A DNA stretch of 64,000 nucleotides, from positions 7,456,001 to 7,520,000 of the forward strand of contig LR990060.1 of NCBI GenBank assembly GCA_905147135.1, written 5' to 3'. Below, one piece after another: positions 10,690-18,875 of the stretch (position 1 is the first letter of the stretch; each line of letters begins with the position of its first letter). The notes beneath the pieces were generated by a model. The model ran no database searches. It worked only from the letters and a program-made list of their open reading frames with translations, and was not told where the DNA came from. The translations under genes were made by a program, and so were the position numbers. Origin of the DNA: Blastobasis lacticolella. Lineage: Eukaryota; Arthropoda; Insecta; Lepidoptera; Blastobasidae.

Positions 10690-10850
10690 TTGCCCGTTGA
10701 TTCTTGGCTACCTATGATCTTCATCAGGTCGTATTGGCGGCTTGGTCATAGGCCTCTAATCTTCAAACGCCTTTCCAACACCATCATTATTATTTATAAT
10801 GGGACCTTCGCCTGCCAAGCGAGGTGATTTTGACAGGAACCTCCAATAAT
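10690..10850 (+). repeat. Diverged copy of interspersed repeat F
   Basis: Fragments such as TTATTTATAATGGGACC, CGCCTGCCAAGCGAGG and GACAGGAACCTCC parallel repeat F at 17861..18114 (ATATTTATAACACTGCG, CGCCTGCCAAGCGTGG). The similarity is loose. Confidence 0.4.
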
Positions 10851-11062
10851 GATGAGGAAGAGCAATGATGATGAAGGCGATGACGATAAATGATGACGGT
10901 GGGATTGTAAGATTGGACCACCTTTCTCTGAACTCAAGCCGAACTCGCCTGTTCATGGTCTGCTGCTGACGGATGGACTGACTTTGACGCATCGGCTTTT
11001 CCCTAACGGTTTGTACGAGTCAAATGGTAGTCGCCGCGTGTATAAAGTCAAAATACCACACT

Positions 11063-11118
11063 GACGGAGGCCGGGATTGACTGCTAGGATGATGATATGA
11101 TGAATGATATGATGATGA
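11063..11118 (+). mobile_element. LINE tail fragment ending in GAT repeats
   Basis: GGAGGCCGGGATTGACTGCT followed by AGGATGATGATATGATGA matches the LINE tails at 42003..42150 and 34770..34855. It ends only about 15 bp before the acceptor of the first exon of the unidentified gene, so the retroposed tail now forms the end of that gene's intron. Confidence 0.7.
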
Positions 11119-11132
11119 TCGCTGATTTTCAG

Positions 11133-11238
11133 TGCCCGATGGACCGCTGCCGGTGCGCCGACTATGCGAAGGCGGTGGCTAATTTAAATGTCTTCACAAT
11201 CGGGACTTACCGGGCAGAGGTCGCTAAAAATTACGACA
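11133..11238 (+). CDS. Unidentified tandem gene 1, exon A (partial gene)
   Basis: I do not recognise this gene. The exon is 106 nt long with acceptor CTGATTTTCAG and donor GTAAGT. It reads 35 codons plus one base: CPMDRCRCADYAKAV at the start and AEVAKNYD at the end. The outgoing intron is phase 1. The exon aligns without gaps to 14131..14236 (21 of 35 residues identical by my count), including the three cysteines C-x4-C-x-C, DYA, IGT and NYD. Synonymous differences such as CGC/CGG and TAT/TAC show that the similarity holds at protein level. A small secreted or extracellular Cys-containing protein is possible, but no signal peptide exon was found, so the N-terminus is missing. A start at the ATG after CysPro is the alternative; the conserved upstream Cys argues against it. 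Confidence 0.7.
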
Positions 11239-11285
11239 GTAAGTTGCACTCTTGAAAAGTTTCTAGTACTTTGAAGATTGACCTG

Positions 11286-11434
11286 GGTCCCTATTTCTGA
11301 AACCGCTCGTGTCCACGCGAGCACTCGCGTGCGCTACCCATCTCTTTCATACTCGTGGTAAGTTGCTAGAGATAGAAAAGACAAGCACAGAAGGCGAGCG
11401 CTCGCGTGGATGTGAGCAGTATCAAAAATAGCCC
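11286..11434. mobile_element. MITE-like inverted-repeat element in the intron
   Basis: The left end reads TCCCTATTTCTGAAACCGCT and the right end, reversed, reads GCTATTTTTGATACTGCT. Both continue into TCCACGCGAGCrCTCGC. Arms are about 43 bp with several mismatches around a ~60-bp centre. The end motif resembles that of the elements at 15183..15422 and 25895..26122. Confidence 0.65.
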
Positions 11435-11489
11435 TTGTTCCTTGTATATAACCAAGTTTGATAACTGGTATTCTACTAGGAAAATTAAT

Positions 11490-11640
11490 TCCTTCTAGTT
11501 AACTCTGTTATCAAACGGGATTATATTTTACTTCGTAGAAAACCGTTATTTAATTAGGTTTTCTACGACGAATGCACTTTTCTTCGTAGCTAACTCTGTT
11601 ATCGAATGGGATTATTATTTCCTGGTAGAAAATTACGAAA
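11490..11640. repeat. Two diverged direct repeats in the intron
   Basis: AACTCTGTTATCAAACGGGA at about 11500 recurs as AACTCTGTTATCGAATGGGA at about 11590. Each is preceded by CTTC(G/T)AG-like text and followed by TAGAAAA. The offset is about 90 bp. Confidence 0.55.
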
Positions 11641-11885
11641 ATAGAAATGATCAACAACATCGGACAACAAATTTTGCAAAAGGATGGAGTTCTAGACTTA
11701 AATTGTTTCGAGGGAGAGGGAACAAGGGAAAAATCTATTTTAAATTTACACAATATCCTGAGGTTAAATTTCTTTCTATAAAATATGTTTGAATCTGGGA
11801 CTCAAACATACGAAATGAATTATCGGCGAACCCCAGAGCATGTTAGCAGCACTGGCTGTTCGAAGGGACTGATTGATTGATTTCT

Positions 11886-12065
11886 TGTTTGTGTTCTACA
11901 GGCTGTACAATGGGGAATGTTCTGAGGAACTTTTTGATCTGGAGCCTACAACTCAGTTCCGCCATCGCACCGCCTGCCGCAAGCTGGGTACTCATCCTAA
12001 CTTCGTAAACTCTACTGCGTGGTGACCACGCAACGGTTCGAACGTTTTTCGCTCGGATTCTATTA
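11886..12065 (+). mobile_element. LINE reverse transcriptase ORF C-terminal fragment
   Basis: Encodes FVFYRLYNGECSEELFDLEP, then FRHRTACRKLGTHPNFVNS and a stop. This is the C-terminal signature of jockey/CR1-like non-LTR ORFs. It continues in another frame as RNGSNVFRSDS. It is broken by stops and inactive. Confidence 0.8.
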
Positions 12066-12135
12066 GGATGAGGATTAGTGAAGAGGAGGAGTGATCTTTC
12101 TCTCAGTCACAGTAACTCTTTTGGGCGATGATATA

Positions 12136-12190
12136 GGATCCTTCAAGAGATATATTAGAGGCGGCCTCTAATATATCTCTTGCAGGATCC
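12136..12190. repeat. Near-perfect palindrome within LINE-derived sequence
   Basis: Arms 12136..12162 and 12164..12190 match at 26 of 27 positions around a single central base. Each outer end is GGATCC. The left arm (TTCAAGAGATATATTAGAGG) is in the sense orientation of the LINE ORF end seen at 31977..32003, so the left arm is ancestral and the right arm is the derived mirror copy. Confidence 0.85.
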
Positions 12191-12264
12191 CAAAACGAAT
12201 TCTTCCATTGTCTTTGCGAGTTATTTCGTTTCTGTGCTAACTTTATACCACTTAAATTTTACAG

Positions 12265-12476
12265 GAACGGGATATGCTACAGCTTGGGTGTCGCACAAAA
12301 TAGATCCCTTCCATGACAGGCGGTTCTACATGGCAGTTGCTGGGATGATCTATGAACCGAAAGACTATCCTTTGTACAAACTAACCGATGACTCCCGGAA
12401 GATAGAACACATGTGGTGCCCTAAAATGAGTCCTGTGTACTTGAATATACCTCTAACGAAAGCAGAACTCCGCTAA
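12265..12476 (+). CDS. Unidentified tandem gene 1, exon B (terminal)
   Basis: Follows TTAAATTTTACAG. Two bases complete an Arg codon split by the intron, then 69 codons run to TAA. Start is TGYATAWVSHKIDPF and end is PVYLNIPLTKAELR. Joined to exon A, this gives about 105 residues of C-terminal protein. The block EHMWCPKMSPV matches ERMWCRYMTPV in the tandem copy at 14781..14935, and GY follows the junction in both. Between these anchors the two differ in sequence, and this copy is 19 residues longer. No transmembrane segment is visible. The protein is rich in Lys, Asp and aromatic residues. No canonical AATAAA occurs within 100 bp of the stop; one is at 13162..13167. I cannot assign a family or function. 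Confidence 0.7.
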
Positions 12477-14130
12477 GAACAGTAAGCAATGACGTTCCAC
12501 ATAAATTCTACATAAAATGCATTCATAGTTTTATTTGTTATTGTACCTTGGATATGTAGTTATGATATAATTCCCCATATCCTCTTTCAACTAGCAGTAG
12601 TTTAATTCCGTTCACTGTCCTAATTGACAAAGGTCGAGGTCGAGTTTCGAGGTCTCCTATTATTGGTCGCACGACCGTTGCCAGTTAGGACAGCGCCTTA
12701 GCCTTGATGTGTGCAACAGAGTTTAATATTGCACCAACTCTAACGAATGACTTGCGAGTATCGTAAACGGCGACTGATGTATGTATTAGAGGCTTGTCGA
12801 GGCGGAAAATGGGTAGCAGTAGTTTCTGGTGTGTATTTTAAATACCGCTATCTCCAACTCGCTTGTGTCAAAACTCTTCACTAACGTGAACGACACTCCA
12901 AGTCATCCTCATAAATTTTACATCATATAATATCAGGTTTATTCAGTATACTATTTCATTTCAGGCCTTTTTGGGATTCCATTGTAAAGGAACCCTTATA
13001 GTAGTTTCGCCAAGTCCGTCCATCTGTCTTCTCTGCAGTTTAACTCAGAGAGTATTACAAATATGTTTTTTCTATAATTGTTTGCCGTCAAAATTAAGTG
13101 TTGTAATTTTAATTTGTTACACAAATTGTACATTTGGTGACAAACTGGTGATGGGCATGTGAATAAAAGATAATGTTAGTAATTCTATGATTAGGTACTA
13201 CATTTTGAAAAAAATATCTAAATCTCTCTGCATATTTATGAAATGAAAAAGATCTAATTTACTGCTTGATTTAAAATATCTTGCCCGATGGCTGATTCCT
13301 TGAAATCATTAGCTCGAGCGTCCGAATTGCCGATAAACATTATTAAGTGCAGTTCAAGTTCACATCTAAATGTAAACAAACCATCTAGATTAGCGCATAT
13401 TGAGCAAGATTTGCTATTAAAAATGTCAGTAATCTGAAAATTCCGTGTTCACATTTCCTGCCGAAATCAAGTTTATTTGGTAAGTATCAAGTCCTTTTTA
13501 ACATTAAAAAGCTAAAGCTTCACATAGTGTAATAGTATAGATATGTGAAGCTAACTAAGGGACACTTGTTGCCCAAGACGTGCCACCCGACATTGCTCGT
13601 CATGCAGAACATGTCGACTGGCCACACATTTTGATAGATTTTTTTCATTCTAGACTGTTCTCGGGGTTTATTACCGCGTACCCTGGTTTACGATTAGTTA
13701 GACTTTTTATGCACCTACCGCAAAGGGTATGTACCGCAAATGGCACCCTCCGGACTAACGAGGGAGAGAGGCAGAGAGCGAACACTTATGTGCGCATTTA
13801 TCAGCGCGGCCGCCTGGTTACGCTGGACCCAGCTAAACTCTGACTTGGGAGTACCTATAGCCGGGACGGCTTTTTAGGTACCGAATGCGACATGTCATAG
13901 GGTGCTCATGGGGCATACGCTGGAGAAATTATAGCGTGAGGGTGTTCCGCTACTGTGGGCTAGAAATGGCCTACGAGGGCCGCTAAAAGGGCTTGACGCC
14001 TTATAGGGTATACTTCAACACACTTGCTTGTAAGCTAAAGAAAATTCACAGCCCGGGTCGATAGCGCGTTGTAAAATACTTGCACTGCCATCTAGTGTCA
14101 GAAGAATAAAGTGATATCTCTCCCCCAACA
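12477..14130. other. Between the tandem gene fragments; no exon identified
   Basis: Contains a repeat-F-like fragment near 12775..12880 and a small hairpin (AGCTTCACATA at 13516..13526 with its complement at 13542..13552). It also holds an 87-codon open frame (13580..13843) with no recognisable motif. The missing first exon(s) of gene 2 should be here, but none is convincing. Confidence 0.4.
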
Positions 14131-14236
14131 TGCCGCATGGACCGGTGCCACTGCGAGGACTACGCGGCCGCGGTCCGAGCGCTGGTCTCTCACTCCATAG
14201 GCACGTTGAGGCCGGAAGTCATCGCGAACTATGACA
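14131..14236 (+). CDS. Unidentified tandem gene 2, exon A (acceptor missing)
   Basis: Exactly 106 nt, the same length as exon A of gene 1, and open in the same frame: CRMDRCHCEDYAAAV at the start, RPEVIANYD at the end, then donor GTAAGTAA. The three cysteines, MDRC, DYA, IGT and NYD are shared. Unlike gene 1, the bases before the first Cys codon are CCCCCAACA, with no AG. The nearest upstream AG (14109..14112 area) would need a different intron phase. So either the exon boundary has moved, translation starts at the internal Met, or the copy is decaying. Codons are GC-rich (GCGGCCGCGGTC) compared with the surroundings, as expected of coding DNA. Confidence 0.6.
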
Positions 14237-14375
14237 GTAAGTAATACTCCAGGTTCCTTGTATGTACTTCACAGCGTCCCTACCTCTTCAGTGTTGCAGG
14301 AAGGCGTTACACCTCAGAGCAACAGGTGAAGCGTAACATCAACATCAGTTAAATAATTAATAAATTTTAATATGC

Positions 14376-14539
14376 TGGGGCAATTCACACAGCGCTATCT
14401 AGCCCCAAAGTAAGCAAAGCTTACACCCCAGATCTGTCACAGAAATTTAAATTTATCATTTAAATTTCTGCTCGGCCGGGAATCTAATCCAGGACCTTTG
14501 CGTGGCAGACGGTATGTTGACTAACTGAACCACTCAGAA
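14376..14539 (-). mobile_element. SINE-B copy in the intron of gene 2
   Basis: CAATTCACACAGCGCTATCT, AAAGTAAGCAAAGCTTACA, TCGGCCGGGAATC and GTGGCAGAC in the expected reverse order. It lies within the 544-bp intron 14237..14780. The middle is shortened relative to other copies. Confidence 0.85.
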
Positions 14540-14780
14540 CTTCAACGGAACCACGGAACAGAAAAACAATAAGCGGTTCGTTCTTCATTTACCCGCCCTT
14601 CCGTATTACCGTTATTTACCGTTGTATTTCTTTTTAATTACAATAAAGAGTTTACATACATACATACCGTCCCCTCTAGTATTCTGTTCTGAATGACAGT
14701 TCACCGTGTAGTTCAACATAAATAATCTGTATGGTATATCTCGTAACTATATATATATATATATTTTAAATTGCTCATAG

Positions 14781-14935
14781 GAGGCGGTTACAGCGTGCAT
14801 TTCCTCTACACCACTATCCCCGAGAAAGCTATAGCGATCAGAAAACAAGACCATGAAATCATACCCTGTACCAGGAGAATGGAGCGAATGTGGTGCCGAT
14901 ACATGACTCCAGTAATAGTGCGCAAGCCACAATGA
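14781..14935 (+). CDS. Unidentified tandem gene 2, exon B (terminal)
   Basis: Follows AAATTGCTCATAG. Two bases complete the split Arg codon, exactly as in gene 1. Then 50 codons lead to TGA: GGYSVHFLYTTIPEKA at the start and ERMWCRYMTPVIVRKPQ at the end. An AATAAA signal with GT/T-rich sequence after it lies 42 bp past the stop. Together with exon A it gives an 86-residue product. Conserved phase, splice sites, Cys and the MWC block make a real paralogous gene much likelier than chance. The differing acceptor of exon A leaves open that it is a recent pseudogene. A (TA)n tract sits just upstream of the acceptor. Confidence 0.65.
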
Positions 14936-14976
14936 TTGGTATGTTTTAGCGGAAATATGAACAAGTATTGACGTGT

Positions 14977-14982
14977 AATAAA
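14977..14982 (+). promoter_or_regulatory. Polyadenylation signal of tandem gene 2
   Basis: AATAAA 42 bp after the stop codon, followed by CGTTGGGTCCTTTTC. Spacing and the downstream G/T-rich sequence fit a functional cleavage site. Confidence 0.55.
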
Positions 14983-15018
14983 ACGTTGGGTCCTTTTCTA
15001 CATGATTTTTAATTCATA

Positions 15019-15466
15019 CAGCTATCCGCACGAGCCGCTTTGGTTCAACCTTTATAATGCTTACGGCTGAGGAATGGAAGACGTTGCCTGCGGGTGTGTT
15101 CCCTGATCATTATAATCTGGACGGCTAGAGGAATAGGCTGTTCCTAAAAGCATGCTCCATCTTCGGCCGCATTATCAGTTACCTGGGGCTTTATTTGTGA
15201 ATCGCTTGCGTCGATTCTTACAGGCGGATTCTTCTTAATTTAATTTAGATATTCGGCATGAAAAGTTCAATTATTTTTAAATTACAGTGACAATACTAAA
15301 AGAGTACGGTTCAAATAAGGGGAAAATTAAAATCATGCATCAAAATATCGAATTTTTCATGACGAAAATCTAAATTGAAAAACGTTCGAATCGAGGCGAG
15401 TGATTCTAAAATAGAGCCCCAGGCAAGATGGCGGTCAAATGCCTATGTAGTCTAATAAAAAAATCG
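15019..15466 (+). mobile_element. LINE type D 3' end, interrupted by a MITE
   Basis: TATCCGCACGAGCCGCTTTG, GAGGAATGGAAGACGTTGCC and CCCTGATCATTATAATCTGG lead to ATTATCAGTTAC at 15182. The element resumes at 15423 with AGATGGCGGTCAAATGCC. The 240 bp between are a separate inverted-repeat element. Several frameshifts destroy the ORF. Confidence 0.75.
15183..15422. mobile_element. MITE inserted in a LINE tail
   Basis: Terminal inverted repeats begin CTGGGGCT on both sides and share TATTTnnGAATC and CGATTC (about 35 bp, imperfect). The centre is AT-rich with no ORF. A diverged relative is at 25895..26122. Confidence 0.7.
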
Positions 15467-16986
15467 GTACGTATACAGCTACAAATTAATTAACTTCTGT
15501 CTCAAATCAATAGCTCGTTGTTATTGTTATGACGACTGCGTAACATTAATAAATAATAATTAGCGTCGATCGCGGTCCATCTGACCTTTTCCTCACGACT
15601 CTTAATTTTCGGTACCTTTTGAAATCGCCGAAAACTGGTTCCGTATTATTATTATTATTGAAATTAATAATCAATTAAGAATAGACGCGGAGGATAAAGT
15701 TTACGACATAAAATTGTAACACAGTTGTAAACAGTCAGCTAGAAAATTGAACGTGATCTCTCGGACTCATTTGATATGGACCCGCTCCTATAAAATTGAT
15801 CACGCTAGCGTTGTATGGATATAGCGGTATATTAGTATTCCGGTTACGTACACGATAGTACAGTTTCTATTAATTTTGCCTGATGGTTGCTTTTAATATT
15901 CTTTAGTGTGGCTGTATGTGAACTTTAGTGGTAGCTCGTGGTCGAGATTAAAACACCGTTTTTTCACAGCGGAATTTCTTGCAGCTAAATAAACGAACGA
16001 TGTTGTAAGTAACAGACATAAAGTAGAGATTAAAGGACACAAAAATCGCAATATACAGATTTAATTTTAAAAATAACAAACTTATATGTGAACTGAAATG
16101 TGTGGTCACTGTCGCACCTACTCGAGTGCAGTAGACACTCACAATCGCATGACATCTCAACCTAGAGGTCGTAGTTCCCAATTTCGTCAATTCACCGATA
16201 AGTTGGTAGTTATAAAAATGTGTCTGTAATTTTTTTGGCTTTTTACAGTTAATTTATACCACAATTTTATGATAGGAAAATCTGCTAATTTTCTGGCCCG
16301 AGGTAACCAGTAGCATGCTAACCTAGACGATCCCTATTCACTCCTTAAAATACCCAGATCATATTCTAATCTCCTTTACAGAACACCACACAACTAGTCA
16401 AAAAGGGATATCCTCATTAATATTTTGATCATAATAAAAATCGCTCGATTACCTCCCAACCCGATCGCAGTGAATAAGTTAATTCGGCGTCAAACGCTTT
16501 CGTCTCACGCGTCCACTTGTCACTTATCTTGCTTCACCTTCACTCCAATGTCGCGGCTCCAATGTATGAGAGGGACAAAAACAAGCCAGCGTGAAACGTA
16601 AAGGAATTCTTTTAAAAAGAGAAACAGATTGGAGCTTTTTGATCTATGCGGACGATAATGTTGGTGTCATACCTACTGAGTTGTGAATTTACACTCATTT
16701 GGTTTGATACGGTCTGTTCATTATCCCGTTTGGTATGCGCTGTTGTTGTTCGATTGATCTCTTGCCGTTACCATGATAAGAAAGAATTATGATAGATTTT
16801 CAATATGTATGTGTTTGTTACTACCTGTCTTGGCTTACGGTGTTTATCAAATTTTTTAATCCATAGGTTTCGTTCTGCAGTTAGTTCTTCAAAATCAGCA
16901 ATTGTAAATTTTTTCCTTACCCGGCCGAGCCGTAGTATTTTTTTCTCTGTGATAGTGATATTAGAAGCGTCTAATATGGTCGGCCT
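15467..16986. other. No gene seen
   Basis: AT-rich. ATTATTATTATTATTG microsatellite at about 15645. No recognised repeat family apart from a short local duplication of TAATATGGTC at 16973..16995. Confidence 0.4.
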
Positions 16987-17131
16987 AATATGGTCAGGTT
17001 CCCTTTGTAGCAGGGTCACCGAGGTCAAATGACAGTCGCTCCACTGTAATGACCTGATCTGCCAAATCCTGGTCAAGGCGACCCCGGACCCTCGTGCACG
17101 AGAGCCCAAGCGGGACATTAATCTCAAGATA
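16987..17131 (+). mobile_element. SINE-A, 5'-truncated
   Basis: Begins ATGGTCAGGTTCCCTTTGTA and runs through AGGTCAAATGACAGTCGCTC to GCGGGACATTAATCTCAAGA. The head is absent, as in typical target-primed insertions. Confidence 0.85.
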
Positions 17132-17860
17132 ATTATTTTTGAATTTAGCAATATTGGTCAATATAGTATTTATCACCGAAGTGATATGCTGGCCGTAGCA
17201 ATAACTTTTTTGAGTAAATCGAAATCTTGTCTTAGAAGAAAATATTTTTGAAATTTCTTACAAAACCAGTCCATAAACGCCGTCAAATACACACCTAAAT
17301 TCTTTCTTCGAAAAATAAATCTATCCATACGTTCATCAGTTCGGGGACATGCAAAAATATAAAATTTATCATCAATTAATTAGCCATTAGGCCTATCGTC
17401 CATCTTCCTTACTGGCCTATAAACGATTTTATTGGTCGGCGCCTTTCCGACCAGCTACTTACTTACACAGATGACAACAGATTGATAAATTAAAATTTAC
17501 GACCAATATTGTTTTCCATATTTATCTCGGAGCTGCTTTGTGGCTGTATAGGCTACATAAAATCAGACTGTGGTAAAGACGACGGTAAAACGGTTACCGT
17601 AATAGATAATTATCATATTGAAACAGGAAACTTCGTGTGTGTTCCGAGAAGACTGGACGAATTAGAGACCAAAGTTTTGTGAGCTTGTGACCGTATCTTG
17701 GTGGATTATTTTTATAGGTATCCCACATGATTGTATCACAAACAGCTGTGTATGATGGAAATGACATTTTATTACTTACAAGCAGTTCGTGGAAAAATGT
17801 TTGACTCATTTCGAAACGCTTTCGGTATAGGTGATTGGGGTAAAATAATGTGGTTTTTCG
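17132..17860. other. No gene seen
   Basis: AT-rich. A 117-codon minus-strand frame overlaps 17594..17947, but its N-terminal part is repeat F, so I do not accept it as a gene. Confidence 0.4.
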
Positions 17861-18114
17861 TGGCCGTGTGGTGTCCGGCAGAGTAGAATAGCACCAACAC
17901 CTTACTCTCGTGCGTGTCGTACAAGGCGACTGATGTTTTACAGGCAAAAGATCTGGAGTCTCCGTAGGCTGGAAAACGAGCAGCAGCGTTTTCCTTTGTT
18001 ATATTTATAACACTGCGATTTCCAACCCGCCTGCCAAGCGTGGAGATTTTAATAACCTCCCTTTTCGTGGGAGAGGCCCGAAGAACTTTAGTGGACTTTT
18101 ATGGGCTTTGATGA
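17861..18114 (+). repeat. Interspersed repeat F
   Basis: TGGCCGTGTGGTGTCCGGCA, GTGTCGTACAAGGCGACT, TTTATAACACTGCGATTTCC, CCCGCCTGCCAAGCGTGG and GTGGGAGAGGCCCGAAGAAC. Minus-strand copies of the same unit lie at 35646..35906 and 38832..39090, and a fragment at 61401..61470. The long conserved frame suggests it derives from a transposon ORF that I cannot name. Confidence 0.75.
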
Positions 18115-18621
18115 TAAATGTCGTTCCTCTTCAGCGATTTCTTTAGAGTCCTATCATCAACCTTGCGATCTGTGAGTTCGTGCCAAAACCCTGGCAATCT
18201 GCCTTGTTCTCTACGAAGGTACCTATTGACCTTGAGTTTATGAATTTCACTCCAGCCATGAATAGTAGCTTCCCTTTGGCAGACCCATATACATTCCAAT
18301 GAAAGCCTAAATTAAGTCTTGAGGGTCCTTTTTTTGGTCCTCCTGAAGGTGCGGTTGTTTTTTTATCCATCAGTTTATTAGCAAGTATGTTTGGGTGGTG
18401 TTGCAGTCTCTGAAAAATGTGGACGAAGTTCAAGTCCAATAGTGGACTATTACGGGACGTTTTTTACATCAAAATCTCCCAGGAAGTCAAGTTAAATCTC
18501 AATAGCACCCATATCTTAGCTTAGTCCCTAATGGATGTCTCCCATTTCCCGTCATGTTGGACGAGTTCATCTCCGTATGCCAACGAAAAAATAAGCAGAA
18601 AACTACTACACCAATACAGTG
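18115..18621. other. No gene seen
   Basis: No recognised repeat. Two overlapping minus-strand frames of fewer than 100 codons show no motif. Confidence 0.35.
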
Positions 18622-18875
18622 CTACAAGGATCTTTTAGCACTTGGATGAGGGCGTGGTTTTCAAACATCAACTCCAGCTGTCTCGTCAAAAGCGACGCTT
18701 TACAAGATGGCAGCATTAGTTCTGATTACAGCTACGTGCCGTATCCTTATGTACAGACCTACAAGGATCTTTTTGCACTTGGATAAGGGCGTAGTTGTCA
18801 AACATCTGTCTGTCAAAAGCGACGCTTCACAAAATAGCGGCGTTACTTCTGAATTCGGCCACGTGCCAAATACTT
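18622..18875 (+). repeat. Tandem duplication of a 137-bp unit
   Basis: CTACAAGGATCTTTTAGCAC at 18622 recurs as CTACAAGGATCTTTTTGCAC at 18759. Both are followed by TTGGAT(g/a)AGGGCGT, TCAAACATC, GTCAAAAGCGACGCTT and GCCACGTGCC-like text in the same order. The second unit has an internal deletion of about 9 bp. Confidence 0.8.

Larger units (their letters stand above)
11239..12264 (+). other. Intron of tandem gene 1
   Basis: GT-AG, phase 1, 1026 bp. It holds an inverted-repeat element (11286..11434), two diverged direct repeats (11490..11548 and 11580..11640), a LINE ORF fragment (11886..12065) and a palindrome (12136..12190). Confidence 0.65.

Noticed and set aside
13580..13843. 87-codon frame between the tandem genes as a missing first exon
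   Set aside because: No signal peptide and no donor in the required phase; no counterpart upstream of gene 1.
17594..17947. 117-codon minus-strand frame as a gene
   Set aside because: Overlaps interspersed repeat F; the N-terminal residues are repeat-derived.
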